Positions 51,966 through 61,565 of a stretch of DNA of 64,000 nt are shown here, one piece after another. The position numbers were made by a program, and so were the translations under genes. How positions within the stretch are numbered: the first letter of the stretch is position 1; each line of letters begins with the position of its first letter. Below the pieces are notes generated by a model that was given only the letters and a program-made list of their open reading frames with translations, was not told the DNA's origin and did not search any database. The stretch covers positions 1,426,001-1,490,000 of the forward strand of contig NZ_PVYX01000002.1 of assembly GCF_003001695.1 (NCBI RefSeq). The letters run 5' to 3'. This stretch comes from Flagellimonas meridianipacifica (lineage in GTDB: Bacteria > Bacteroidota > Bacteroidia > Flavobacteriales > Flavobacteriaceae).

Positions 51966-53419
51966 CGATAAATCAAGGCATTACCAAATTTTTGGTCTTC
52001 TAGCGGTTTGGACAAATCCAAAATGAATCCATTGATTACTGCATGCGTGATTTCACCTTCTTTTTCTAAGAAAAAAGTTGGGTTTTGGCCAGGTTTAAGA
52101 TTGAATTCGGGAAGATTGAAATCATTTCCAGCAAAATGGAATTTTGAATTTGTTGTAACCCCTTTTTCCGGTAAAGTAGTCTTTATAAACGCTACACCTT
52201 GTTTGAGGAGTTTTGGAGGATTTCCGGATTGAAAGATAGCTGCCTTACCTTCGGCCAATCTTGGTGCTACAATGGTATAACCACTTGCGTCAAAAGTCTC
52301 ATAGCCGTAAAAGGTGGATAAATCGCCTTGGTCCACAATAGTGCTTTTGTAATAAAAGTCTTCGTGGCTAGCATTGTCTATTTCCTGTCGACGAATTCCT
52401 AAATCCAAAACGTAATCTTTACCTAAAAGATTGTAAGTCGCATTTTCTATCTTAAGGTCAAAAAGCTTTCGGTCGTTTCGTGGTATTTTTTCGTAATCTT
52501 CAATGGAAATGTCTTTATAGCTACCTTGAGCAATAGTGTAAATTGCTGATAGAATGGAAACATAATTTAGCTTGCGAATTTCCTGTTTCTCTATATCATT
52601 GGTATAGCCGCCGGATTCAATCAAAATCAAACTCGTTCCCCATTTGGAAATGTTGTCACCGAAAGCACGTGGTTCGAACTCATCACTATATCTGCCCACT
52701 TGGCCCGGTGCATATTTCTGGATGATGTCATTCATATATACAATTACCTTCATGGCATTTGCCCGCGTTTCATTAATATCCTTTTCGTAGTTGTAAGCTG
52801 TGGCCAAATAGGAAATGGTAGCGGGCTTATCCGTCAAATAAGCGTTGTAATAGGTGCTTTGGTCGTGCAGATTAAAGCCGAAATCTGCATCCAAACTGTC
52901 CCGAATTCTTTTTAAAACACGACTTTCTGGAGATTGCAGTCGTAGCGCATCTCGATTAATGTCCACGCCCAGAGCATTTCTTCGTTGATATATCTCTGCC
53001 CCATCAGGATTAAGCATGGGCAAAAAATGAAGCTTGGTTTTAGCCAAAATCTCATCTTTTTCCTCAGCGAATTCAGGTGCATCCAAAAAGTTAAGAATGT
53101 CAAATATAGCTTGAGTGGCAGTAGGCTCGTCTCCATGCATTTGGGACCACAGAAAGATGTCTTCTTCACCGGAACCAATGCTGATTAAATGCAAATCCCT
53201 TCCTTGAATAGACTCTCCCACCTTTTGTACTTTAAATTTAGAATTGTCCGCAAATCGTTGAATCAAAGGCTGAATCTGCTTGTGTTTTATTCTTCTTTTA
53301 GTTAGAGAAGGTTCTTTATAATTTGAATACGTATCATAAAGCCTGGAAGTAATATTAACTTGGGCGTTTGAGATAGAAAAGAAAAACAAGAATGCGATGA
53401 ATACTACAAAAGGCTTCAT
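51962..53419 (-). CDS. Secreted M14 zinc carboxypeptidase
   Basis: 485 residues with signal peptide MKPFVVFIAFLFFFSISNAQ. Zinc ligands H95 and E98 in SQMHGDEPT and H185 in GFNLHDQS; substrate-binding NRD (155-157) and the catalytic Glu in LILIESGGY (about 278) complete the M14 site. A C-terminal beta-rich domain (about 330-485) is extra. It may cleave peptidoglycan peptides or free peptides; it is 3 bases from the amidase gene, which supports a cell-wall task. Confidence 0.9.
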   Translation of the reverse strand: MKPFVVFIAFLFFFSISNAQVNITSRLYDTYSNYKEPSLTKRRIKHKQIQPLIQRFADNSKFKVQKVGESIQGRDLHLISIGSGEEDIFLWSQMHGDEPTATQAIFDILNFLDAPEFAEEKDEILAKTKLHFLPMLNPDGAEIYQRRNALGVDINRDALRLQSPESRVLKRIRDSLDADFGFNLHDQSTYYNAYLTDKPATISYLATAYNYEKDINETRANAMKVIVYMNDIIQKYAPGQVGRYSDEFEPRAFGDNISKWGTSLILIESGGYTNDIEKQEIRKLNYVSILSAIYTIAQGSYKDISIEDYEKIPRNDRKLFDLKIENATYNLLGKDYVLDLGIRRQEIDNASHEDFYYKSTIVDQGDLSTFYGYETFDASGYTIVAPRLAEGKAAIFQSGNPPKLLKQGVAFIKTTLPEKGVTTNSKFHFAGNDFNLPEFNLKPGQNPTFFLEKEGEITHAVINGFILDLSKPLEDQKFGNALIYR

Positions 53420-53422
53420 TGA

Positions 53423-54082
53423 TTATTTTGTTGGAAGGGGTTTAAAATTGAACGCTTTGGTGGAGTTTCGCACTTTATTCATAAAATCAGGACCGGGGTC
53501 TGTTTTCACTGTTCGATACCCATCGTCCACTTCCAACCAAAGGGGATGGTTTTCAAAATCTGTATACTCGTGATGACCAATAAGGTATTCAATGTCATAT
53601 TTAGTGGCCAGATAATTCACTAACCATACATTGGCCTTTAATTGCTTACGAGTTAAAGGGGTTTCTTCCGTTCCACCCACATTTTCAACTCCAATGGCAC
53701 AATGGTTTAACCCTATTACGTGTCTGGCCATCGTTGTTTCCGGCATAAGCCTGTAAATTGTACCATTTTGGTCTATCAAAAAATGAGAAGACACATTAAG
53801 TCCGCTTACACTTTCAATATCTGGTCGCCAATTAGGGAGAGTTGGGCTCACGAACGCATTGAATGACCTCTCCAGTGTAGGAATGGCCGTCCAGTGAAGC
53901 ACTATCATCTTAGGTTCAATTGTTGGAGTATCTTGGTTAAGATTATAGCGCTGCTCCAAGTACTCCTTGGTAAGTTGTATCCGCTGGTCATTGAAAATAA
54001 TAGGCTTATCCACTATTTCTTTTTTGCTGGCACATCCAATCAGCAAGAAAAACAAAAAAAGAACATAATAAAAAAGCCGCAT
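53423..54082 (-). CDS. N-acetylmuramoyl-L-alanine amidase (Amidase_2) lipoprotein
   Basis: 219 residues from ATG 54082, which gives a signal ending in lipobox LIGC; the longer frame from 54154 overlaps the previous gene. The T7-lysozyme-like zinc site is in MIVLHWTA, with SSHFLIDQNGTIYRLMPETT and a C-terminal LIGHHEYTDFENH. Splits the bond between muramic acid and the stem peptide. Operon with the 3D-domain lipoprotein before it (2 bases) and the M14 peptidase after it. Confidence 0.92.
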   Translation of the reverse strand: MRLFYYVLFLFFLLIGCASKKEIVDKPIIFNDQRIQLTKEYLEQRYNLNQDTPTIEPKMIVLHWTAIPTLERSFNAFVSPTLPNWRPDIESVSGLNVSSHFLIDQNGTIYRLMPETTMARHVIGLNHCAIGVENVGGTEETPLTRKQLKANVWLVNYLATKYDIEYLIGHHEYTDFENHPLWLEVDDGYRTVKTDPGPDFMNKVRNSTKAFNFKPLPTK

Positions 54083-54084
54083 AT

Positions 54085-54507
54085 CTACCGGTTTAGTGTT
54101 GAAGTGGTATCTAAAGGTATGGCAAAACAAATATCGATTTTTTGCTTTCCCCATTCTCTTGCCTTTTTCACATCCACCCCCATATAAATATCAATTCTAT
54201 TTCGCCATCTACGATTCATTTTATCCTTAACATAAAAAGTGTCTGGCCAAGTTCCAATTTTTACCATGGTATTGTGACCCAATCCCATTTTTATCAAATC
54301 ACGAGATACAGCAATGCTTTTCATACCGGGTTTCAATGTATCCCCCCATGCTGCAATATTTGGATTTTCGGCTTTGGTCTGCCAGGATAGTGAATTATAT
54401 GCAGAAGCGGTAACTTCCAAAGAGCGCCATTCAAACTTTGGGTTTTCCACCTCTACTTTTTCTTGGCACGAAACAATAAAAGGCAATATGAGTAGGAGCT
54501 TTTTCAA
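54085..54507 (-). CDS. 3D-domain (RlpA/MltA-like) lipoprotein
   Basis: 140 residues. Start is a TTG at 54507; an in-frame stop lies just upstream and no ATG precedes the lipobox (IVSC). The 3D domain includes VTASAYNSLSWQ, AAWGDTLKPGMKSIAVS, and KDKMNRRWRNRIDIYMG, with the three Asp characteristic of the fold. Linked to peptidoglycan glycan cleavage. It starts a three-gene cell-wall operon. Confidence 0.8.
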   Translation of the reverse strand: MKKLLLILPFIVSCQEKVEVENPKFEWRSLEVTASAYNSLSWQTKAENPNIAAWGDTLKPGMKSIAVSRDLIKMGLGHNTMVKIGTWPDTFYVKDKMNRRWRNRIDIYMGVDVKKAREWGKQKIDICFAIPLDTTSTLNR

Positions 54508-54534
54508 ATCAGATTAAAAGTACCACAATTTGAA

Positions 54535-55407
54535 TCATTTAGGTAAAGGAACATAGCTTGAATCATTTTCCATCATTGGGAAAGACCAATCCTTCCATGC
54601 ATTTTTTGCATTTTCGATTTTTTCCTTGCTGCTTGAAACAAAATTCCAATAAATATGTCTCTCCTCCGGAAATGCCTCGCCACCAAAAAGTAAAAGATGT
54701 GAATTTGGCTGTAGGGTAACCTTGCAGGTGTCTTCTACTTTGGAAACGAGAATATTCCCTTTTCCCACGTCCTGTCCACAGGCGGTAATACCACCTTCCA
54801 CAACGCATATGCCAATCTCACCTTTTAAATCATCTTGAACATCCAGTACATACTCATCCTGATTTTTTATTTCTATCATAAATAGTGGTGAATAAACTGG
54901 GACAGGGGATTTTTTCCCATAACCCTCACCAGCCACTAAAGTAAATTTAGTATTGCTGTCTTGCCATTTAGGAAGGTCTGTTGCTGGAGTATGATGAAAT
55001 TCAGGCTCCATTTCTTCCAATTCTTTGGGCAAAGCAATCCAAATTTGGTAGCCATGAGCCGTAAAAACCTTTCCATTTCTTAGGTCTTTTGGAGTGCGTT
55101 CCGTATGGCTTACACCTTTCCCTGCGGTCATCCAATTTACTGAGCCTGGACTAATTCGTTGTTTGGTCCCCATACTATCCTCATGCATAATCTCGCCCTC
55201 TAGCATATAGGTCAATGTTGACAATCCGATATGAGGATGTTGGTCGACGTCCATGTATTTTTTTGGACCCAATTGTGTAGGCCCCATATGATCAATGAAG
55301 ATGAAAGGGCCTATCATACGCTTTTTTCGAAATGGAATCAAACGACCTACTAAAAAGTCGCCAATATCACGGCTTCTCTCTTCAATGATCATTCCTAGGT
55401 TGGACAT
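54535..55407 (-). CDS. Pirin family protein
   Basis: 290 residues, bicupin fold: the N-terminal cupin has GPFIFIDHMGP and HPHIGLSTLTYMLEGEIMHED, with two His and one Glu forming the metal site, and MTAGKGVSHTERTP. The C-terminal domain has LLLFGGEAFPEERHIYWNFV. Some pirins are quercetinases or redox-sensing regulators. No partner gene is evident; single gene divergent from the serine hydrolase gene. Confidence 0.93.
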   Translation of the reverse strand: MSNLGMIIEERSRDIGDFLVGRLIPFRKKRMIGPFIFIDHMGPTQLGPKKYMDVDQHPHIGLSTLTYMLEGEIMHEDSMGTKQRISPGSVNWMTAGKGVSHTERTPKDLRNGKVFTAHGYQIWIALPKELEEMEPEFHHTPATDLPKWQDSNTKFTLVAGEGYGKKSPVPVYSPLFMIEIKNQDEYVLDVQDDLKGEIGICVVEGGITACGQDVGKGNILVSKVEDTCKVTLQPNSHLLLFGGEAFPEERHIYWNFVSSSKEKIENAKNAWKDWSFPMMENDSSYVPLPK

Positions 55408-55457
55408 GCGGTAAATTTTTATATTTAGTTCTTGAAAGTTACAACAAATCTTAATCC

Positions 55458-56792
55458 ATGAAATACGTAAAAAGAATACTCTTACTGTTATTGGTTGTCA
55501 TTGCCATAGTTGTTTATCTGAATTACTCCAAGCTGAACATCATCAGCGGTTATGCATCAAAATACATGGCTTCCGCAACCTACCTGGCAGAACGGGATTC
55601 TTCCTCAATCGTAAATAATGACTTAAAAATGCCTTTGGTGGAATTGGCCGAAGTCTCTTTGGATTCAAAAAACAGTTCCGCTTCCGCTTCCGTTTATGGA
55701 TTGATGAATCGCAAAGCTATTGACCGGCAGGGTTTGGGAAGTGTTCTTGTTGATTCTGATTATGACGAAAATGAAAACTATTTACAACCCAAACGTGATT
55801 TCAATAAAATCGAAAAACCATATCCTTTTGGACATCTTGAAGCTAAGGACACCTTACTGCCTGAAGTGAATTACGACCAATTAAATAAAGCTATTGCTTT
55901 GGCTTTTTCAAATCCAGAAGTGCAAAAGACACGTACTGTAGCTGTACTACACAAGGGATATCTTTTAGGAGAGCGATATAGCGAAGGGTTCACTAAAGAT
56001 ACCAGAGTCTTGGGCTGGTCCATGACCAAGAGTATATTGGCTACTTGCTATGGAGTTTTGGAACATCAAGGAAAATTGAAAATGGATTGGCCCGCACCTA
56101 TTCCAGAATGGAAAAATGATGACCGAAGCCAAATCACGCTGAATCATTTATTGCGTATGCAAAGTGGATTGGAATGGGAAGAAGATTATTCCAAAATTTC
56201 TGATGTAACTCGTATGTTGTTTTTGGAAGACGATATGACCGTTGCCCAAAAAGAAAAAGAACCTGTGGCGAAACCAACAGAAATATGGAATTACTCTTCG
56301 GGCACCACAAATTTACTTTCTGGAATTTTGCGACAACAGTTTCGAAGCCATCAAGAATATTTGGATTTTCCTTACCAAAATTTGATTGACAAGATAGGTA
56401 TGCATTCCATGATTTTGGAAGCCGATGTTAAAGGAAATTATGTGGGTTCTTCGTATGCCTGGGCCACTACCAGGGATTGGGCTCGATTTGGCCAATTGTA
56501 TTTGGATAAAGGCGTCTGGAATGGGAAACAAGTCTTTGATTCCTCTTGGGTGGACTATATCACTGAGGTGACCCAGGACTCTGATGGCACTTATGGTGCT
56601 CATTTTTGGTTAAATGCAGAAGGAATATATCCAGATGTTCCTAGAGATTTGTTCTCTTGCAATGGATTTCAAGGTCAGCATGTGTTTATAATTCCTTCTA
56701 AAGAACTGGTGGTTGTACGTACCGGTTTGGCAGAAAGACCCGATTTTGATGTCAATGGATTTCTATCTGAAGTGATAAAATCCCTTGAATAA
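55458..56792 (+). CDS. Serine hydrolase, class-C beta-lactamase-like
   Basis: 444 residues with an N-terminal membrane segment (about 6-23). Nucleophile S188 and K191 in SMTK, Y279 in WNYSSGTTN; the third motif region is near GFQGQHVFIIPSK. This is the PBP4*/esterase-type fold, anchored at the membrane with the active domain outside. Substrate unknown; true beta-lactamase activity is unlikely. Confidence 0.88.
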   Translation: MKYVKRILLLLLVVIAIVVYLNYSKLNIISGYASKYMASATYLAERDSSSIVNNDLKMPLVELAEVSLDSKNSSASASVYGLMNRKAIDRQGLGSVLVDSDYDENENYLQPKRDFNKIEKPYPFGHLEAKDTLLPEVNYDQLNKAIALAFSNPEVQKTRTVAVLHKGYLLGERYSEGFTKDTRVLGWSMTKSILATCYGVLEHQGKLKMDWPAPIPEWKNDDRSQITLNHLLRMQSGLEWEEDYSKISDVTRMLFLEDDMTVAQKEKEPVAKPTEIWNYSSGTTNLLSGILRQQFRSHQEYLDFPYQNLIDKIGMHSMILEADVKGNYVGSSYAWATTRDWARFGQLYLDKGVWNGKQVFDSSWVDYITEVTQDSDGTYGAHFWLNAEGIYPDVPRDLFSCNGFQGQHVFIIPSKELVVVRTGLAERPDFDVNGFLSEVIKSLE

Positions 56793-57122
56793 ATAGGCTA
56801 AATGTCTTAAAATAGTCCGAAAACCACACAGAAAGGCCACTTCACAACATAATTTTCCTACACTTGAGGTCTAGCACTACATTTACAATGTAAAAAATAA
56901 GCAAGTAAATTTTTTCATTTTCATATAGTGTTCTCGTAAAAGAGTCTTGACCCAAGTGGCAAGGCTCTTTTTAGTTTGTTACATTTTTTAAGTGGTAGTT
57001 TGATTGCTTGGTTCCAAAAGGAGAACGCCAAATAATTCCAAAATAAAATGGGGCTGAACAAATCCATTAACTAAGTTTCTGGCAATTCCCTACCCATTTA
57101 TTCTTCTTTTCAATAAGACGCT
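56793..57122. other. Intergenic region after the serine hydrolase gene
   Basis: 330 AT-rich bases between convergent genes. Apart from the hairpin at 56937-56975 I see nothing. Confidence 0.55.
56937..56975. terminator. Hairpin terminator
   Basis: AAAAGAGTCTTG (56938-56949) pairs with CAAGGCTCTTTT (56960-56971), with one G-T pair, around a 10-base loop; T-rich on the right and A-rich on the left, so it may act in both directions. It lies about 150 bases after the serine hydrolase gene and at a similar distance from the end of the ATP-grasp gene. Confidence 0.65.
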
Positions 57123-58253
57123 TTACCCAAATAGTCTACCATAAATGGTTCTTTTGGCAACAACAATCCATGGTATTGGATCGTAAAAAACAAATTTTAA
57201 TGGGGTTGAAGACCAAAGTTTTCTCAAGTTAAACAGAATGCCTGGATTTCGTCTAATTAGTTTTAATGCTCCGCTACGGTTATAAAACGTTTTGGTATCA
57301 TACTCTGCATTTTTAATCTTTTTACCAAAGGCACTTAGCACTAACAATTGAGGGAAATTAACTCCCACATAGAGAGAGGCTAAAATAGATTGCCAAAATC
57401 TACCATTCACCTCAATCACCTTGTAACCCAGCTGTTTTTCATCAAATCGTAAATCTACATGAGCCACTCCAGTCCAATTTAAAGACTTCATCAGTGCTTT
57501 AGTTACTTCAAGGACTCCTTCATTGTGTTCAAGTATAACACCATCATGGGGAGAAAAAGAAGTTTTTCCTGGTAATACCCCCCTTTGGATTGTATGCTGA
57601 AGTATTTCTCCTTCTTTGCACAATACACTACAGTCAATGTCGAATCCTTTTATATACTCTTGGATAAAAACTGTTTTTCCGTCTTCTCCCAAACTAGGGA
57701 TTAAATCGTTAAACTCTTCTATATCGTATATCAACATAATTCCTTGACCGCTGCCACTTTCTTTACCTTGATGCGGTTTGATCAGAATTGGAAATGAAAG
57801 TTTCAAGTTGTCCTGGGATAGAGGTAATTTAAAGGTTTGAAAAGCAGGCCCAGGAATATTCTTGGATTGTAAATGTTCCGAGAATACTATTTTGTCGTTT
57901 ACCACTTCTAAAGACCATTTTTGTGGGAGAAGAGGCAACCCAACTGTTTCAATAAATCGATGACTATATTCCAAGATAAAGTCTATCATTGGGGGCATGA
58001 TTGGAAATAATAAGTCAATTCCTTTTGAATGACAGAGGTTGTTAATGAAGGCTAAGAACGCTTCGTTACCTAGTTCTGAAGAAAAGCTAGTAAAGCTCTT
58101 GACATATTTAGAATATTGAAAAGGATGAGTTTTGTTTTTCGATACTATATGGATATCAAGCCCATCCATAGTTATCAAACAATTAAAAACATGAACAAAA
58201 AGACCCTCTTCGGCGTCGGGTATTAAAATCGATATTCTTTTTGTTTTTGACAT
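57123..58253 (-). CDS. ATP-grasp enzyme
   Basis: 376 residues. The three ATP-grasp subdomains can be followed: an N-terminal pre-ATP-grasp fold (1-105), FPILIKPHQGKESGSGQGIM (P-loop-like lysine and Gly-rich loop), VFIQEYIKGFDIDCSVLCK (hinge), and a metal site in HVDLRFDEKQLGYKVIEVNG with the Glu and Asn. It joins an amino or carboxyl group to a substrate; which one cannot be told. It starts 19 bases after menB in the same direction. Confidence 0.85.
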   Translation of the reverse strand: MSKTKRISILIPDAEEGLFVHVFNCLITMDGLDIHIVSKNKTHPFQYSKYVKSFTSFSSELGNEAFLAFINNLCHSKGIDLLFPIMPPMIDFILEYSHRFIETVGLPLLPQKWSLEVVNDKIVFSEHLQSKNIPGPAFQTFKLPLSQDNLKLSFPILIKPHQGKESGSGQGIMLIYDIEEFNDLIPSLGEDGKTVFIQEYIKGFDIDCSVLCKEGEILQHTIQRGVLPGKTSFSPHDGVILEHNEGVLEVTKALMKSLNWTGVAHVDLRFDEKQLGYKVIEVNGRFWQSILASLYVGVNFPQLLVLSAFGKKIKNAEYDTKTFYNRSGALKLIRRNPGILFNLRKLWSSTPLKFVFYDPIPWIVVAKRTIYGRLFG

Positions 58254-58272
58254 AAGTTAAAAAACCAATCCA

Positions 58273-59115
58273 CTAAGGTATCCATTGATCCTTACCAAAA
58301 TTAGGTTTACGTTTTTCCAAAAAGGCATCCCTGCCCTCTTTGGCTTCATCGGTCATATACGCTAATCGTGTAGCCTCACCAGCAAAGACCTGTTGACCTA
58401 CCATGCCATCGTCTGTTAGATTCATGGCAAACTTTAACATTTTTATGGATGTAGGCGATTTTTCCAAAATCTCCTGTGCCCATTGGTAGGCAGTAGCTTC
58501 TAACTCATCATGAGGAATAACTGCGTTAACCATGCCCATTTCAAAAGCTTCCTGCGCAGAATAGTTTCTTCCTAAAAAGAATATTTCACGAGCCTTCTTT
58601 TGGCCAACCATCTTTGCCAAATAAGCAGAACCATATCCTCCATCAAAACTGGTGACATCCGCATCTGTTTGCTTAAAAATAGCATGTTCTTTACTGGCCA
58701 AGGTCATATCGCAAACCACGTGCAAACTATGTCCGCCACCCACGGCCCAACCAGGAACAACCGCAATAACAACTTTGGGCATAAAGCGAATTAAGCGTTG
58801 CACCTCTAGAATGTTAAGGCGATGATATCCGTCTTCACCAACATAGCCTTGGTGCCCCCTTGCCTTTTGGTCGCCACCACTACAAAAAGCCCATTTACCA
58901 TCTTTAGTTGAAGGGCCTTCTGCAGAAAGAAGTACAACACCAATGGAAGTATCTTCTTGTGCATCATAAAAAGCTTTGTACAATTCGCTAGTGGTTCTAG
59001 GACGGAATGCATTCCGAACATTGGGTCTGTTAAAGGCAATTCGTGCCACACCATCGCTCTTTTTATAGGTAATGTCTTCAAATTCGATAGCGGTCTGCCA
59101 ATTGGGTGATTTCAT
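58273..59115 (-). CDS. menB: 1,4-dihydroxy-2-naphthoyl-CoA synthase
   Basis: 280 residues. Crotonase-fold enzyme that closes the ring in menaquinone synthesis. Visible are AFCSGGDQKARGHQGY, the family signature, VVPGWAVGGGHSLHVVCDM (oxyanion hole and the Gly of the bicarbonate-dependent type) and TSFDGGYGSAYLAKMVG. Flavobacteriia respire with menaquinone, so this is a core gene. Other men genes are not in the window. Confidence 0.97.
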   Translation of the reverse strand: MKSPNWQTAIEFEDITYKKSDGVARIAFNRPNVRNAFRPRTTSELYKAFYDAQEDTSIGVVLLSAEGPSTKDGKWAFCSGGDQKARGHQGYVGEDGYHRLNILEVQRLIRFMPKVVIAVVPGWAVGGGHSLHVVCDMTLASKEHAIFKQTDADVTSFDGGYGSAYLAKMVGQKKAREIFFLGRNYSAQEAFEMGMVNAVIPHDELEATAYQWAQEILEKSPTSIKMLKFAMNLTDDGMVGQQVFAGEATRLAYMTDEAKEGRDAFLEKRKPNFGKDQWIP

Positions 59116-59259
59116 ATAAATAATTTACTCTTACAAAGAAATGAATTTTCAAATTGACTTTTTTACCAAAGCACTGGTGCAGCATTCAACTAATCAACCG
59201 GAATAATCATAAAAACCAACGTATCTTGCATCATACTAAAATGGACTAAACGCTCAGGT

Positions 59260-60303
59260 ATGAAAAAAACAATTTTTACCCTATCAATCGCTCTTATTGC
59301 ATCCTTCTGTATTGAAGCTCAAAATGAGAAGGCAATTCAAATAATTGCAGAAATGGATATTAGGCCAGGAAACGTTGCTGTCTCTCCTTCGGGAAGAGTC
59401 TTTACTACAATACATCCTTTGGTCAACCCCACATTTCAATTGGTTGAAATAACTGGTAAGAACAGCTATGAAAATTTTCCGAGCACAAGCTATCAAAACG
59501 ATTCGAAAACACCGTCAACAGATAAGCTGGATGCCCCACTGGGAATTCGTATCGACAATCAGAATAGGTTGTGGTTAATCGATGCTGGATTGAATTTAGG
59601 AACAACTCGTTTATTTGCTTTTGATATCGAAACTAAAAAGGAGGTTTTTCGATATGATTTCCCCCAAGAAATTGCTCCAAAAGGAAGTTTTGTCCAAGAC
59701 TTGGCCGTTGATGAAAAAAATGGATGGGTGTATCTGGCAGATATTGGTAATCCTGGAATTCTTGCATTACATCTTGAAACAAAGAAAACAAGGCGCTTTG
59801 CAAATGAATCCGTTCAAGCTGAGAAAGTGGATATGATCATAGATGGTCAGCTAATCAATTTTGGTGGTGCTCCGGCGAGCGTTGCCATTAACCCTATTAC
59901 CTTGAGTGCTGATAAGGAAACTTTGTTTTACGGGGCCATGAATGGAACTACTTGGTATCAGTTACCTACAGAAATGTTTAGAAATGGTAGAACCGATTAC
60001 GATATTGATAAGAATATTAAAATAATGGGGCCAAAGCCTGTTTCTGACGGGGCTGCCACTGATGCATCTGGCAACCACTATTTTACAAATATTCAACACT
60101 ATGGAATTGATGTTTTAACATCTGAAGGGGATCTAAAGCCCTTAATCCGCGATGCCAAAATTGATTGGCCTGACAACGTTTCACTAGGCCCGGACGGATG
60201 GATTTATATGACGGTAAATCAACTGCATAAAACTCCAGCTTTTACTGGGGGAACTGATGAAGGAAAAGGTCCTTTCTATATTTACAGAATGAAATTGGAG
60301 TAG
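59260..60303 (+). CDS. Major-royal-jelly/Yellow-like beta-propeller protein
   Basis: 347 residues with signal peptide (about 1-20, ending IEAQ). The Yellow/MRJP family pattern is clear: RPGNVAVSPSGRVFTTIHPL, LGIRIDNQNRLWLIDAG, FVQDLAVDEKNGWVYLAD and GAATDASGNHYFTNIQHYGI. Bacterial members are secreted six-bladed propellers of unknown ligand. Single gene. Confidence 0.88.
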   Translation: MKKTIFTLSIALIASFCIEAQNEKAIQIIAEMDIRPGNVAVSPSGRVFTTIHPLVNPTFQLVEITGKNSYENFPSTSYQNDSKTPSTDKLDAPLGIRIDNQNRLWLIDAGLNLGTTRLFAFDIETKKEVFRYDFPQEIAPKGSFVQDLAVDEKNGWVYLADIGNPGILALHLETKKTRRFANESVQAEKVDMIIDGQLINFGGAPASVAINPITLSADKETLFYGAMNGTTWYQLPTEMFRNGRTDYDIDKNIKIMGPKPVSDGAATDASGNHYFTNIQHYGIDVLTSEGDLKPLIRDAKIDWPDNVSLGPDGWIYMTVNQLHKTPAFTGGTDEGKGPFYIYRMKLE

Positions 60304-60322
60304 AACCTCCAATAAATAACCT

Positions 60323-61561
60323 TTATCCTCTATTTTTTTCTTCAATCCACTTTCCCATGTATTTTGTCGCAACCATACTTTGATGTTGTAGTAAAGCTCC
60401 AATAAAGTTTTCGTTGCGATGTTTCAAAATACTTTCAGATATTCCCTCAAGGGTTTTTTGTAGCCTTTGTTGGTGCTTTGTTTTCGAATATTGAACATTT
60501 ATGGATTCCAAACCTTGTTTTTGGGCTTCACACCATAGTTCCCTTGTCGAATACAATTGGACCGCACAGTCCATAAACGTTTTTGGGTCATTGTTCTCAA
60601 CGGATTGTATGGATGGTAAATTTAAAGACATCCCCTCTTCCCCTATTTTGGTGGTAACAACGGGAGTTCCATTTTTTAGAGCATCCGTAATCTTTCCTTT
60701 GATTCCGGCACCAAAACGTAAAGGTGCCAACACGATGCGTGCTTTTTGAATTTCCACATCCAAATTTTCTATCCAACCTAGGACATGAAACCCTTCCTGA
60801 GGGGCATGCATTTGTTTTATCTGTTGTGGTAAATAAGCCCCATAAACCTTTAGATCCGCTTTGGGAAGTTTTTCTCTTATCAGTGGCCATATGGTTTCTT
60901 TCAGATAAATGATGGCATCTACATTGGGCTTATGTTTTCCATTGCCGTAGGTGATAAAATCCTTTCGTTCTTTAAAAGATGGCCATTTAGCTTGGGTAGT
61001 TTTAGTTACTTCTTCCATCATAAAGGGAAGATGCATCAATAGGTTTTCTGGAATCTGAAGTTCTTCCAGAAGTGTAATCATTTCAAATTTGGAAATCATT
61101 AAACTCAAATCACTCCGATAGATACTGGCAATTTCTCGTTTAGTGATATCTCCACCCTTCCATTTTTCAAGGGTGAACTCCTCCCCTTTTTTATGATATG
61201 CTTCACGGGTTTTTCTAAGAGAGTGCAAATCTTCAGTATTTAAAATCTGAATGGCTTTTGGAGCATGTTCCGCAACACGCCAACCAAATTGCTCTTCTAC
61301 CATGAATCGGTCAAAAACCACATATTGAGGATTGAGCTCTTTGATAAAATCATCAAAACTAAAATGGTTGAGCTGTATGGAAGCGGTTTCAACCCCAAGT
61401 TTTTTCAAATTCAGGGAATATTCGGTTTTAGAGGCTGTGGAAACAAAGGTAACGGACCATCCAAAGTGTGAAAAAGCCTCAATTAGTTGAACCATTCGAT
61501 GTCCCGCCGCCGTTGTAGTCGGCTCGGGCCAATGATGCCCAATAATAAGTACTTTGCTCAT
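60323..61561 (-). CDS. Glycosyltransferase, GT-B fold (family 4-like)
   Basis: 412 residues from ATG 61561 (TTG 61564 is the longer choice). The N-terminal Rossmann domain opens with KVLIIGHHWPEPTTTAAGHR, which acts on the acceptor; the C-terminal domain has YGNGKHKPNVDAIIYLKETI, ARIVLAPLRFGAGIKGKI and NGTPVVTTKIGEEG, where a nucleotide sugar is bound. Substrates are unknown. It lies immediately downstream of the helicase gene. Confidence 0.87.
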   Translation of the reverse strand: MSKVLIIGHHWPEPTTTAAGHRMVQLIEAFSHFGWSVTFVSTASKTEYSLNLKKLGVETASIQLNHFSFDDFIKELNPQYVVFDRFMVEEQFGWRVAEHAPKAIQILNTEDLHSLRKTREAYHKKGEEFTLEKWKGGDITKREIASIYRSDLSLMISKFEMITLLEELQIPENLLMHLPFMMEEVTKTTQAKWPSFKERKDFITYGNGKHKPNVDAIIYLKETIWPLIREKLPKADLKVYGAYLPQQIKQMHAPQEGFHVLGWIENLDVEIQKARIVLAPLRFGAGIKGKITDALKNGTPVVTTKIGEEGMSLNLPSIQSVENNDPKTFMDCAVQLYSTRELWCEAQKQGLESINVQYSKTKHQQRLQKTLEGISESILKHRNENFIGALLQHQSMVATKYMGKWIEEKNRG

Positions 61562-61565
61562 CAAA

